From contig CAUYLG010026712.1 in assembly GCA_963573385.1 (NCBI GenBank), positions 51,965 through 115,964 on the forward strand: DNA of 64,000 bases, in the 5' to 3' direction. This document shows positions 24,805-37,647 of this stretch, one piece after another. Position numbers and translations under genes: made by a program. The notes under the pieces were generated by a model. The model did no database searches. It was not told the origin of the DNA and saw nothing but the letters and a program-made list of their open reading frames with translations. Within the stretch, counting starts at the first letter, position 1. The number at the start of each line of letters is the position of its first letter. The DNA is from Cacajao melanocephalus (taxonomy: Eukaryota > Chordata > Mammalia > Primates > Pitheciidae).

Positions 24805-25235
24805 GCAAAACATCAGATTGCCCTCCATAAATATATACAATTGTTATTTGTCAATTATGATTTTTAAAAATGTAAGAAAGAAACAAAAAAAAAAGTTTCC
24901 AAAAGATCAGGAACGGGGTATGGTGAATGAGGCATTTGCCCTGGGTACAAATTTAAAGGAGGTACCCAAAAGCTGATTGATGAGGATCAATATTTTAATG
25001 CAATATTTTTTAAAAATTAAAAATTGTACTGAAATTAATGATTAACAAAATTACAACTTTTAAAACAAAGACAAGATTAGTACCATTATGAAATGTTCCC
25101 TATTGGTGAGTAAGTGGTAAAATTGCCCTCTGTTAATCCATGCACAGATGTAATATAAGTGATATTGTTGCTGTGAAATCACTAGATCTTGGCTATTCTC
25201 GTTACTCTCTTCATCATTACAGAAGTTAAGCTTTC

Positions 25236-25425
25236 TTGTTATGCAGGCAACCAGATTTCAGTTTGAATTCTGACTCTGCACCTACTTACTATGTATCCTT
25301 AGACTTAAATGTAGCTGTCAGCAGATTAGATTATTAAGTACACTTATGTCATGGGATTTGTGTAGATTACCAAGATAATTCTAGTAATGTAGGTAACGCA
25401 GTGCTTAAAAAGTATTCAGGCTCTA
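25236..25425 (+). repeat. MIR
   Basis: 'ggcaaccagatttcagtttg', 'aattctgactctgcacctac', 'ttactatgtatccttagact' and a downstream 'aggtaacgcagtgcttaaaa' follow the MIR core in order. Confidence 0.75.
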
Positions 25426-28400
25426 GTAACCAAAAGCATAAAAAAAAAACCCCAAAAAACAGATGACATAAGGGAACCATCTTCTCTAGTAATCAAGGCT
25501 TTATTTAAAATTTTAAATCTACTTGTGTAAAGAATGTGTTATGTCCTGGATGTGTTAAGTGGGCTAAACTGTACTAACTACCATAAATGTTGTTAATATT
25601 ACTGTGTTTTATGTTACCTTAATAAATATCACAGAATCTTGAATTCATAGCCAGTCCTACAGCATGATCTTCCTATAACCTAGCATCTAATCATGCAGCA
25701 ACTCTTAAGTGATCTTTAACAGATCTTGTGAGTTCTTTTAAGTTTTTTTTTTTTAACCCCACATTCTAAATTTCAAACATGACAAAGACAAGACCATCAT
25801 TTTGCTGTCGTTTTCTGATAAAATGTCTGCAATATATGGGCAGTCAAAGGCCTACTTCTAGGGTAATAGAAATACTGGGAAAACCTAAACCTTAAAATGA
25901 GTCTGGGGTAATGTGATTCAGAAGCTGCTTAGAAAAAAAATTGGAAAGAAAACAGACTTAATAAGGAAACCCTAGCATCCTCTGAGACAAGACAGTAACC
26001 TGAGAATATACTCAGAATTTCAAGTTAACTTGTAGTGTGCTAATACTTTCTAGGTTTCTCTGTAGACCTGGAGAGAAAAATAAAATAATTTCTATTTGAG
26101 GACTATTTTTTATTTTTTTAGAACAATTTTTATTTTCAGTTAGAAATTACATTGTTATTCTCCTACATATAATCACACATGAAAAGTCTCAGTTAAACAT
26201 TGTAAGTAGGAGTATTGGCAAACTTCAAGGTCTAAGAAAATCTCTGTTAATTATTTTTTGAAAATAGTCTGAAACAGAAAAACATTTGTCATCTGAGTGA
26301 GATTTGAAAGAGACATACATTAACAAGAAGGATTTGCCCAAAGTCTAAGATAGATTTTACTCATGATGTCACAATTAAAATTGTTTAAAAAATGATTACC
26401 CATACAACAAATGGAAAATATGCAGAGTTTGTGTACAATAATAGGTATAGAGAAAATGAAGTGTAGGTAACAAAATCTCATTAGTGTAATACACTCACAC
26501 GTATGCTTAAATACTTATAGAATAAGAAAACATGTTAATGGTTTGGCCACTGGGAACTGTGTGCAGTATTATAAAAATTATGAATATGTGAACTAACTTT
26601 GTTACAGACTACATTGATATATTACACATATTCAGTTCTGAAAAATATTAAATAGTATGTAGTACCTAGAATTATTTTCATAAGAGTAATGTTAAGAGAC
26701 TATAGTAATATATTTGGTTGTCATTTATATCAACTATTAAATATTTACATTATGATATAGACCTATACACAGACATATGCATATATCATACTCTTAAGTT
26801 ATCTGGATGAATTAACATATATTAAACAGTTAAATAGACTTAAGCCTATAATATTCTCATCTTTATTTCGTTGTAATGTCTTATATTGTTGAAAGCATTA
26901 AATATCAGTGTTTCTGGAGAAATTAGTTATTATGCACTTTTCCTTCATAACCTAAAATAAAGGATAGAACAGCTCTGAGACTGTAGTTGTTCCTCTAAAG
27001 ATCACTCCACAAATGTCCACTGAAAGGTATTACTAGGTGTATAAAATTGTTCAATAAAGGAAGAAAACCACAATATCATATGAATCTTTTGTAGCATTAA
27101 CAGTACAAGACTAATCTTACAAGATCAAAAGTCACTGAGATAAAATATAAAGCAAAAATTCATAAAATTCATGTGAAGAACAAAAATGTCACCTTTGAAG
27201 GTACCTATCCAAAATGCTGCTATCAAACAACTGAGAGCTGTAAATGTTCTCATTTTTATTACCCATGCCCTTCTTATAACTCATAAAACTATATAGATTT
27301 TTCATTATATGTACTAGAAAAACTGGAAAATGATGCCCCTAACATATTGAAGAATAATAAAAGAGAAATATGTTACAACCTTGTTTAATAGAACTGACAT
27401 TGACACAGAAAAATAGTAGAACATACATACATACATACATACATGGCTGTCTATTAAAGTATATGTAGGATATGAACAAACTTAGGCAAAATTAAGATTA
27501 AAATCATTTGTTGGATTTTTTAAAACTACATTTTTAAAACATTTTTTATGTTCTTGGTACTGCCTTTTTAGAGTTTACATTACGTACTTTGTTGAGTCAC
27601 CATAGGCTATATTAACTAAGAAACATTAATAGTTGTGATGAGGTTAAATCCTACATTGCAGAAAAAGATCTGGGACAAAATGGATCTTAAAAGAAACTAG
27701 TGTCATGAGTTTTAATTGGAGAGGAAGGAATGTGGTTATATTTAGCAGAACTGGACTATGAATTGTTTGATGTGTGTATTTTTAGTAAGTTAAATTGTCT
27801 TATAATTAAAAAATAAAAAGGTAACTCTTCAGTTTTGATGGTTGATTATAGATTACTTGGAAGGAACGATACCTACAAAAGAGATTACAGTGGATTAGAA
27901 TTTGTATATGAGAAAGGCTTATTGTAAAAGTTTGCCCTTCACCAAAAGTCACACCCCTTCTAAAGATACTTAAATGCTAAAGGCACATTTTGAAATTATA
28001 AGTTGATTTTGATCTAATTTAGGTCCTAGAAAGTTGCCCCTAAGATAAAATACGATGCCTGCACAACAACATGTTATTTTATCCTTGGTTATTTTATCGG
28101 ACATGGTCAAATGAAGGTTGACAATAGGTGTGGATTCAGGCATTTAGGAGATAAGGTAAGTCTTCTTAAGGTTAGGTCTTTATTTCTGTAACATAAGTGA
28201 GAGTTCCTGGAGGAGTTACTGGAAGTGTAGTAAATCCCATTTCCATATTTTTTTTAACTATACACTGCATGATGTGGTTTAGTTTCATAAATCGGTAGAC
28301 TTTTTAATTGTATAAACATAATATCTAAAATATGTAAATATAAAATTTTATGTAGTATCCAGATACCAATATTCTATCTTTCATAGATGTATAAAAGTGG

Positions 28401-29120
28401 CTTGACTTAAGTAAAACTTTCTGCTGAGTACTTACTTTCTCTCTCCTTTTTTTTTTTTAACATTGACAACTTTTATATAGAAAAGGAGAAAATCAGAAAT
28501 ACAGATTTTGCATTGAATTAATGGGAAATGGAAGTTGTGATTAAAAAATTTGTTAAATATTTATATTACTCTATAGGCTTTCTCAGTTCTTAAAAATGTT
28601 TAGACATATGCTTTCATAGCAGCATAATGATCTCTAAGATTAAATCAACTGAGTAAATACTTATTGAATATTTAACTTAGAATACTTTTTATTTTTTAAT
28701 ATTTATTTTTATCATTTTTAAAATTTATTGCTGAAATAATTATACACAGCATTTATTAAGCATATATATACAAAAGTTGCTATGTAAGTGAATGTATATA
28801 TGTATATACACATAGTATATATATATGTATATGGATATATATACATATTTTTCTTTTAGCATATTTTCTCAGTATATATGAATATTTGATGTTACCCCAT
28901 TTGTATATATCTAGTTGCATATATAAATACAGTATATTTTATACCCCTAGAGACAAAGATACATATGTTTTCAATCAATAATGAATTTTTTGGTAGTTTG
29001 GTATATTCTAAACAAAACTTTTTGATTTTTTAAAATTGTTTGTGTAGAACTCATTGCCATTTATACACAGTATCCATGTACGTTTTTTTCATATGGTGCT
29101 TACAGTATATTTGTGAGATA
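25426..29120. other. Repeat-poor AT-rich block
   Basis: About 3.7 kb with no nameable transposon or gene. It contains an (ACAT)n microsatellite (27420-27444), A and T runs near 25440 and 25747, and a TA-rich patch at about 28760-28850. No protein-like frame seen. Confidence 0.5.
27420..27444. repeat. (ACAT)n microsatellite
   Basis: About six perfect tandem ACAT units. Confidence 0.95.
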
Positions 29121-29129
29121 TTTTTATAC

Positions 29130-29280
29130 TTATTTTTGTACAAAAGGAAACTAGGAATGAAGGTATATAAGGAACTTTCCAAGGTCACACACCCGCACAG
29201 ATTCAAAAGTTGCAACTGCCTCTTTAAACCAGACAAGCCATTATACCCTTGTATCCCGTTCCATCACTCTTGTTTTCAAA
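29130..29280 (-). repeat. MIR
   Basis: The reverse-complement MIR order is present: 'aaaaggaaactaggaatgaa', 'gaactttccaaggtcacaca', 'gattcaaaagttgcaactgc'. Diverged but recognisable. Confidence 0.65.
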
Positions 29281-29639
29281 ATAAGCAAAATGTGTCTGAA
29301 GAATACCAAGTGATTACAGACAGTTGTAGATCACGTTAGAAGCAGAGGTAATAGAACCATCAGCATTTGAATTATCAGTTTACTTCCAAGCCACTGCTGG
29401 ATATTGCTTCCCTGGGCATAATGGCTTCCAGTAAAACATAGTCTGCATTGCTTATGTGTAATAGATATAAAAGTGATCGTAAACAATTCCTGTTTCTTTC
29501 CAGTCATAGCAAAACCTTTATATAATGTGAACATGTGGAATTACATGAAAAAATGAACATTAGTCTCAACTTATAAATTAATATTTCATTCTGTTTTTCC
29601 TAGAATCTTTAATAAGCTTATTTGTTAAATTTAATTCAA

Positions 29640-30065
29640 ATAATATGTATTATGATAAGTGCTGATTTTTACTGGTGAACAAAATAATCAGATCCCTGTC
29701 CTCTCAGAACTCATAGTCTAATGAAGAACACGAGAAAGTATAGGAATATTTGAATAGATCAGAAAACATATGGTAGGGATAGTATGGAATAGACTGGAAT
29801 CCCAGAGAAGTGCACCTCACTCAGAGTGCACAGGTTTGCCATGACTTCTTCAAAGAGTAGCATTTTAGTTGAAGACTAAAGAATGCATTATCCACATCAG
29901 ATGAATGGGGTTATCAAGGAGAAAGAAAAGGTATACTCAAATATAAAGAAAAAGGGAAAAGCTTGTGTGAAGGAAGGAAAGAAAGTGCATGATAATTCTA
30001 CAGAATTAAAGACTGTGCCAAGTGGTTAGATTATGGACTGGGGAATAGTGAAAATAAGTAATTTG
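29640..30065 (+). repeat. L2 fragment
   Basis: The order 'agatccctgtcctctcagaa', 'ctcatagtctaatgaagaac', 'agtagcattttagttgaaga', 'ggaaaagcttgtgtgaagga' follows the L2 ORF2/3' region. Diverged; boundaries approximate. Confidence 0.6.
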
Positions 30066-31949
30066 AAGTTATGTCAGATTGCTGATTTAGTGTGGTATGT
30101 CTCACTTTTTCAAAGCATATTATATGACATACGAATGTCCCAGTTTTTACAAGCACGCTATATGAATATTAAGTAGTGGTTTCCACTGGAAGTATTGAGA
30201 GCAATGTTGGCCTTGGGATGTGAATAGCTGTAAGCACACCACATGCCACCAGCAAATGTAGTACCTTTACTATTATTGAATCACATGTTTCAAACATCAT
30301 CTATAATTTAGGAATTGAGACTATTTTTCAGCAGCACAGGTTCACATGAGAAAATAGCCTTTTGATTTTTCATTCCCTCATCGGCAGATAATTACTCTAG
30401 AATCTTTCATAAAAGGTAAGTAGGTGTTTCTCATTACTGAAGAAGTTACATTACTGATAAGAGGTTCTGATCACCATAAATATTGATATCTCTGTGTTCC
30501 ACACCTTATTTTAAAATGTTTTGAAATACTTCAGTAATGGAAATTAGGAATAACGGAATGATGTGAAACAGAGTACCCAGCTGAACTAGAATAGACATAG
30601 ATCCATCAAATAGCATGATTAATGTATCAGACTTTGTTTTTATTTTTTCTTAAGCCATTAAGATTACAGTTTGTCATTGCAACATAATTTAGCTAATCCT
30701 GGCAAATGTGGATGTTTTCATTGTTTCATTCATTAGGAAACGGTTCTGATTTGTTTAGATTGTTCATAGATAATATTAATGGAAATTAAAATTGTGTCTA
30801 CCCAGCACTAGATATATACTTTTTAAGGGCCTAATTCAAAATGAGAATGTAAGGTGCTATTAGAATTTTATCATTAATTTCAATATGGTGATAGCAGAAT
30901 ATTAAAACAAGTGTGGGATCTAAGCAGGTGACCCTATGCAACTGCATATGTTGCATGCCTGTCATTTCCATCCTGTGTCTATGAGATGTCAGCTCTTTAT
31001 CTATGGATGAGTGAAAGCAGGTGTGTGTGTGTGTGTCCCTGGGAGTAATAGGAGTGTAGGTTTTGGTTAGCCAAGAAACTTAGCAAAGGGGCAAATTCTG
31101 TCCTGATTTTACTTGTTTTTTTAAGATAAAAGAAGGACATTGGAAGGATGTTTCCCCGTTTCTCCACAACTTAAGGTGACATGTGTTGAATTTTCTTTGA
31201 GGTGCTAATGGAGTTTAGGAATTAAAGAATGGAGAAAATTAGGGAGTCAGTGGCGGTATGTAAAAGTGTCCTTATACTGAAAATTCAGTCATTCAGTCAA
31301 GATCTTCTTCTTGTAGATGAACATATTAGAAATCTGTTTTACAAATTGAATCGGGATATATTTAAACATCAGATTATAATTATATTCATATTTAATAAAA
31401 TGTTTGCATTGGAATTTGTAAAATTTATATGGAAATAACAGTTATAAAGTTTGGGATAAAACAGTAAAAGTATACTAGCCTGCTAATCTCTTAAATACTA
31501 TGAGCCTATTTAATACATCTTTACAAAATTGTGTGATTTCTAAATTTGGCCTAATTAATAAGACTTTTACTCTTGTTGCTGATAACACTTGAATTAGCAT
31601 GGCCCTACATCTCTGCTGGACAATCATTTTCAAAAAAGATTACCAGTGAAAATATTCAGCTATGGAGTTCACTAAGCATATTATTTTGCATGCTACTTGT
31701 ATTTTCTGCACAGAAATTCCATAACTCAACTTCTCCCACAAAAAAGTAATCAAAATTATTTTAATAAATTAGGTGAATATAGTACCTGGTAATTACATTC
31801 AAGAAAGTGTAAAATATTTTAATAAAAACTGTATTCATCAAAGCCTACAACGGATGTTGAGCAAAGTAGAAAAGACATATGCTACAACAAAGATTTCAAT
31901 ATCACACTGAATTTTATTTTTTCTTTGGGTGATTACAGTTTATAAATCA
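30066..31949. other. Unassigned AT-rich sequence
   Basis: No gene or nameable repeat. A short (GT)n run occurs at about 31021-31036. The 69-codon frame at 31229-31438 has no recognisable domain. Confidence 0.5.
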
Positions 31950-32095
31950 TTTCAGTAAAGATGTGTTAAATATTTATTATACACGCAGGGCCTCTGATAG
32001 AAACTTTACAGATTTTAACAGAAAAATAAATAAGGGATTCTTAATCTCAAGAAGTTTATATCATAATCTGAAATACGTTTTTCATAGGAAATGGG
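31950..32095 (+). repeat. Possible L2 fragment
   Basis: 'gtgttaaatatttattatac', 'ggattcttaatctcaagaag' and 'tttatatcataatctgaaat' resemble the L2 segment with 'tattgagcacctactatgtg' and 'ggagctcacagtc'. Weak. Confidence 0.35.
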
Positions 32096-33004
32096 CTTAT
32101 TTTTCATAAATAGAAAAAGCAGGATATTAATCTCAAATGATCACTCTGATAGTATCAAAACAAAGATTTATTAAAAAAAATAAATTTAATGTGAGTTTTG
32201 TATTTTAGAATGAATTAACAAGGCTACATTCTGAATGCACAAGCTTCTTCTGTTGGCACAATCATTGACTAGGATATTTATAGAGATAATACATTTGCCA
32301 CTTGCCTGAAAGCCTTAAAATCATGAATGATATTAAGTTTTGAAGGAGATAGTTAACCAAATTATATTTAATTGCCCTTCAGGGATCTAAACCTAGAGTT
32401 AATTTCAGTATTATAAAAGCAATATTAAAGCTATGGCATGTGAATACTAGCTTATTCTATTTTTACACAAAATAAAAAAAGCAACTTACTAATGTTCAGC
32501 TGATGGTAATCATTGAAATTGTGTCTAACATTGATTTTCAAGTCAAGTATGAGAAACATCTTCTGACTATGTATTCTTTTTACTACTCCCCCTTTGTAAA
32601 AAGAAAATTATCTCCCTTTTTAATTTGAAGAGAATTGCATTAAACATTACGGTGAGGTGTGATTTACAAGTGGCATTCTTACTCCTTTTGTAAATGCCAA
32701 CGTTCATGTCAAATCTAAAATTTGCCTCAATAGTCATATGAAAGGCAACCGTATTAATGGATGTTTTCCCATTCAGGCAAAAATATGAATTAACTAAAAT
32801 ATTGTCTAGGGTACTTTTAAAAATACATACACACAGGATGTAGAAGCATCATGCCATCAAAATTGCATCTTTTTCAGGTAACAGTTATACCTTCAATGTG
32901 GTCATACTGGTGATCTATGACATTATATTACCTCTTTGATGATAAATCTGGGAGGTAACATCTCCATGTACTTACCACCTCTTAATGTATCTAAAGTCTT
33001 CTGA
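32096..33004. other. Unassigned AT-rich sequence
   Basis: No gene or nameable repeat recognised. Confidence 0.5.
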
Positions 33005-33240
33005 AACCTGTCTTCTTTTTTTTTTTATTTTTTTAGTTTTATTTTTTAGTTTTTATTGCATTTTAGGTTTTGGGGTACATGTGAAGAACATGCAAGATTG
33101 TTGCATAGGAACACACATTGCAGTGTGATTTGCTGCCTTCCTCCCCTTCACCTGTATCTGCCATTTCTCCCCATGCTCTCTCTCCCCAACTCCCCCCCCC
33201 CACTGCTGTCCCTGCCCTATTTTCCCCCAACCTGTCTTCT
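33005..33240 (-). mobile_element. Short 5'-truncated L1 with perfect TSD
   Basis: The body 33017-33228 is an L1 3' UTR in reverse complement: T-rich tail, 'taggttttggggtacatgtg', 'gattgttgcataggaacaca', then a pyrimidine-rich end with a 10-base C run. The identical 12-mer AACCTGTCTTCT lies at 33005-33016 and 33229-33240, so the whole insertion is defined: about 210 bp including the tail. The landmarks match primate L1 (L1P) 3' ends. Confidence 0.95.
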
Positions 33241-34299
33241 ATACTATAACTTCCATTGTTTATATGAGTTGTCTTGAAGGCAGGACCTAAGTTATCAATT
33301 TGAGCGTGAGAACTTTATTTTACAGGTAATGATGGAAAGCAGTAGTGAGGAAAGGGGGAAAATAAGGCAGAAAAAAAGGAAAATAATAAAGTACAGCCTG
33401 TGACTAATTTGGTTACTACTGTCAGCACCTAAGACTTAATCCTGATGGGAACCTTCTGAGGAAATATATAAAATTCACCTCAGAATTGACAGTTTGAAAG
33501 CTGTTAACTGAAGCATTTCTCCATTAACTCCGGATACCTTGGTTGAAGGCTGTTATCAAAGATGTTTACTTACCTGTAATTCCAGGCATATTTATGTCCT
33601 TGAAATGAAGTTTTCCCAATCAACTTGAGAATTTTCTACCATAACTATAGCTGAAATCGTTTGTGAGTGAAAGCTAAGTGGCATGGCACACAAATAGCCT
33701 CTGCTACACCACTTCCTTGGGGAAAAAAAACCTTTAAATAAATTTCTAACTTATTATATAAAGAGGTATTTCCCTGTGTTTTTCTAAAATTAAGTATCCT
33801 TTTATAACCCTCATCTAAGAATACTAAGTTTTAGTTTTTACTTTAATTATATCCTGAAACTTCTAATGAATCCCACAGCACTTTGCACATCCTTCTCTCG
33901 TAATATATGCTTACCTATTAGTATAATTATTTATGATTTAATGTTTATATTAGATTTCATAGTCCTTGTCGGTAGTTATTTATTTTACTTATTGCTTATC
34001 TGTACATGGGGGATACTACTTGACCATTGAAACTCTTACTGAATTGAATTACATAGAGTATCTTCATGATACATATATGAAGTTTGATCAAATCAATTAT
34101 CAACCTTTGTCTTTCTAGTTCTTGCAGTGCTGATTTATTTTAACATTACTGTATATGGAAGCCCTCTGCTAAAATTTGATTTACTGGCCTTTCAAAAGTC
34201 TCTTTATATCGTTCTAGGGATGTGATAAAGTAGTGGAGAAACTCTCATATTAATAAATTGTTAAATCATGAACATGACAACCTTTTGGAAATGCTCAGA
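33241..34299. other. Unassigned AT-rich sequence
   Basis: No gene or nameable repeat recognised. Confidence 0.5.
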
Positions 34300-34722
34300 G
34301 ATCTCCTTCTCCTTCCATTTCTCCTCCTCCTTCTCTCCCATGCCATCCCTCTTCTTCTTTCCTTCCTCCTTCTCCTTTTTTTCTTTTCTTTTTTATCTTT
34401 CTTGCTTTCGTCTCCCTCCCTTCTCCTCCTCCTCCTCTTCCTCGTCTTTCTTGTTCTCTTTCTTCTCCTTCTCCTCCTCCTTCTCCCCCTTCCTCTGTTC
34501 TCTCCCTTCCTCCCTTCCTTCCTTCTTGCCTTCCTCCCTTCCTCCCTTCCTCTATTCCTTCGCTTCTTCCCTCCCTCCCTCCCTCCTTCCCTCCTTCCTT
34601 CCTTCTCCCCTTCCTTCCTTCTTTCCCTCCTTCCTTCCTTCATTCCCTCCTTCCTTCCTTCCCTCCCTCATTCCTTCTTTCCCTCCTTCCTTCCTTCTTC
34701 CTTTCTTCTTTCTTCATTCTTA
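34300..34722. repeat. Polypyrimidine tract, (CTT/CTC)n then (TTCC)n
   Basis: About 420 bp of almost pure pyrimidine on the plus strand. The first half is CTT/CTC-rich; the second half (about 34500-34700) is built from TTCC and TCCC units. The long open frames on both strands here (up to 173 codons: Ser/Leu/Phe/Pro-rich on plus, Arg/Lys/Glu-rich on minus) are by-products of the strand asymmetry and not genes. Confidence 0.97.
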
Positions 34723-35007
34723 AGACCATGTTACAGAAGTATCATGTTTATTCTTAAAACATTTAATGAAAAAACTTGAATCAAACACATATTCATTAAT
34801 TGTCTTCTTTTTTAAAAAGTAAAATAGCCTTAGATATAGCAGTAATCAATACATACCCATTTTTTTTTGGATTAGTAATCAGAACTCTTCAACTTTGTAT
34901 CTAGTAAGCATTCATCTGACAAGCATCTTCTGTGTGTATATATGTGCAAGTCCCTAGGTGAGAGGTTGTCATAAGCAGCAATACAGCATAGTGAATATCA
35001 AACAGAC

Positions 35008-35372
35008 TGTGTTACAGACTAAACATTTGTATCTCCTTGATATTTATATGTTAAGTCTTCATGCCTAGTGTGATGTTATTTGGATGTGAGACCTTTGGGA
35101 AGTGACTAGACCATAAAGGCAAAACTCTCATGAATGGAATTAGTGCCCTTATAAAAGAGGCTCAAGAGAGCTCCCTTCCCCCTTCTGCCATGTGAGTTTA
35201 CACTGAGAAAGCGGTCTTTTTGCACCAGAAAGCAGGCCTTCACCACATACCAAATCTGCTGACACCTTTATATTGGACTTAGCCTCTAAAACTGTGAGGA
35301 AGAAATTTATGTTGTTTATAACCCAGTCAGTTTGTGGTATTTTTGCTATAGCAGCCTGAATGCACTAAGAAA
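35008..35372 (+). mobile_element. MLT1A-like LTR (ERVL-MaLR)
   Basis: Landmarks in order: 'tgtgttacagactaaacatt', 'gtgtgatgttatttggatgt', 'gagacctttgggaagtgact', 'aatggaattagtgcccttat', 'ttctgccatgtgagtttaca', 'aactgtgaggaagaaattta', 'agcagcctgaatgcactaag'. The length of about 365 bp is normal for the family. No clear 5-bp duplication. Confidence 0.9.
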
Positions 35373-35375
35373 TAA

Positions 35376-35545
35376 TCTGGTCTAGGTTCTAGATTTTCCT
35401 GCAGTTAGTCAACTACTTGATTTTTGACAAAATACTTTAATTAATCAGACTTCCATTTCTTCATTTGTGAATGGGTATGAAAATAACTGTCTTACACATA
35501 TTTTATAAAGAAAAATTAAATAAAATATAGTAACATAAATGCCTA
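35376..35545 (+). repeat. MIR
   Basis: 'tctggtctaggttctagatt', 'cttccatttcttcatttgtg', 'aatgggtatgaaaataactg' match the MIR core and its 'tttcctcatctgtaaaatgg' segment. Confidence 0.6.
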
Positions 35546-36355
35546 TAATATCCTTTGTATAGTATACATTTTTAAATGTAGAGGTAAAATATAAATTAGA
35601 AATCAGTGTTGACATCAAGGGGCATGCCACTCTTAGAAAAGATAAAATACCAGCACAAAACTAACAGTCGTGCAAGGTAAAGAGCGTGAGAAACAAAGAA
35701 ATGAAGGAGACACAGCTAGTACTTTCAGAAAAAGAAATAAGCAAATGTAATTATTGAAAATTAAGGGAAGATTTTAGAATAAAATGTCATTTAAATAGGA
35801 GGTTTGGTGAAAAAACATGTTTCTGAAAATGATCTATTTTGAGAAAAATCACACTGTGCTGTATTGAGTTTGCTAAGGTTTTTAGACATATGATCGGCTT
35901 TCCCTCCAGCAGCATTTGATAATTTTACCCTAGAATGAGGTTGCATTCATTTCTTCACAATATAGAGATAATAATATTATAAATACCTGTACATTTTATT
36001 TCAATTTGCTTTTCTTATATTGCTAGAAAAATTGAAATTTTTCCTGTGTTCATTGATCGCTTGCATTTTCTTTTTAGTGAATTTACTGGTTTTGGCATTT
36101 TCTACAATAATGTTTTATATTGCTTTCTCCCAGAAGGTATCTGCCTTCTTAACATTATGAACAGTAGATTAATAGTGGGAGAAAATACCTGATGTTCTCT
36201 TTAAGTTCAATCCTGTTACATCTTAGTAGTAACTTTTCATTTTGGAGATATTTGCACTTAAATTATTACTTAAATCGTCTTTTATTTATGCTTTGAGGGA
36301 GTATAGTTGACATTGTTTTTGTTTTTATTTTAAGGTGTTTGGATGTTGATTTCCT
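35546..36355. other. Unassigned AT-rich sequence
   Basis: No gene or nameable repeat recognised. Confidence 0.5.
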
Positions 36356-36359
36356 ATTC

Positions 36360-37010
36360 TCAGGTTGCATGTTTCACAATAGGCATGCAATTAGCCAACA
36401 AAATAAATATTCTCTCTATATCATAGAGCTCATAGTGTAGTGGGAGAGATGGATGTTTAGAAAAACACAAAAATATAAAAAAGATATTGAATGAGTTTAT
36501 ACAGTAGAGAGACATGATCCAATTTATGATTTAAGAGTATTATCTCATTAATGTATGAAAATAATATCTGACTTGAGAAAGTGAGTAGATGACAGAGCCA
36601 TTTACTGAAAAGGAAAGCAGTGATTGGCAAGTTAGGAGATAGATGAATACATTTAGTTAGGAGAATCAGAAATCTCATTTTAGATTTGTTGAATTTTAAT
36701 TGCTCATAGGACATCCAGGTAAATATAATAAGCTGCTGGATACAGAAATATGGAATGCAGTACTGGTATTTGTTTAGAGATATAATTTGAGAATCACCAG
36801 CCATAAAGATGTTCCTTAAATTCATAGAGATGTGATATATTACATGGCAGTCAAGGCGAGTCTTAGGTAAAGGTAGAGGACCCGACAAAAGATGTTTAAA
36901 TAGTAAGGGAGGTGAGAGGAAAACCTGTAAAGAATGGCATTCCAGAAGACTGGAGAAAATTTTCAGAAGGAAGAATTGGTTCTAGGCAAATAAATCTTAA
37001 GAATTTGAGT
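36360..37010 (+). repeat. L2 fragment
   Basis: Long collinear similarity to the L2 3' half: 'tagagctcatagtgtagtgg', 'gagagacatgatccaattta', 'catttactgaaaaggaaagc', 'cataggacatccaggtaaat', 'ataatttgagaatcaccagc', 'gtaagggaggtgagaggaaa'. The minus-strand frame at 36457-36888 is a chance antisense frame. Confidence 0.8.
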
Positions 37011-37185
37011 AAGGTTTGCTGTTGGAAGAAAAAATTGTGACATTTACTTCTTTATCCATCACATTCAAATTTGAACTGTTTATAAGGTATAGGAAAATAC
37101 ATGAATCACAAATATGCAGTATGATGAATTTTCAAAAACTGAACTCAGCCGTATAATCAGCACACAGATTAAGAAACAGAATATT

Positions 37186-37647
37186 CACTCATGATTTGGC
37201 TCTCTGTTTGTTATTGGTGTATAGGAATGCTTGCGATTTTTGCACATTAATTTTGTATCCTGAGACTTTGCTAAAGTTGCTTATCACCTTAGGGAGATTT
37301 TGGGCTGAGATGACGGAGTCTTCTAAAGATACAATCATGTTGTCTGCAAATAGAGACAGTTTGACTTCTTCTTTTCCTAAATGAATACCCTTTATTTCTT
37401 TTTCTTGCCTGATTGATCTGGCTAAAACTTCCAATACTGTGTTAAATAGGAATGGTGAGAGAGGGTACCCTTGTCTAGTACCAGTTTTCAAAGGGAATGC
37501 TTCCAGTTTTTGCCCATTCAGTATGATACTGGGTTTGGGTTTGTTGTAAATAGCTTTTATTGTTTTGAGATACCTTGCATCAATACCTAGTTTATTGAAA
37601 GTTTGTAGCATAAAGGGCTGTTGAATTTTGACCAAGGCCTTTCGCAT
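37186..37647 (-). pseudogene. L1 ORF2 reverse-transcriptase segment (inverted part)
   Basis: An open frame of 152 codons on the minus strand (37189-37647) covers the palm part of L1 ORF2p: '[17 protein letters not shown]' (the RQG-PLSP box) and the catalytic-box region. The box reads FADN where L1 has FADD, because the codon at about 37340 has changed, so a metal-binding aspartate is lost. The frame stops early at 'NNKQRAKS' because of a small deletion relative to the L1 consensus. The enzyme is non-functional. Confidence 0.93.

Noticed and set aside
24628..24840. Tyr/Ile-rich 70-codon minus-strand frame
   Set aside because: Pure translation of the TA/CA microsatellite.
31591..31604. U6 snRNA-like word ('attagcatggccc')
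   Set aside because: Only about 13 bases match U6 and neither flank continues the similarity, so chance is the better explanation.
34258..34779. Open frames of 173, 151 and 125 codons on both strands, Ser/Leu/Phe/Pro-rich or Arg/Lys/Glu-rich
   Set aside because: They are forced by the polypyrimidine tract, which contains almost no stop codons in several frames. No domain or codon-bias signal.
36457..36888. 143-codon minus-strand frame
   Set aside because: Antisense to a recognisable L2 fragment; hydrophobic composition reflects AT-rich codons, with no domain.
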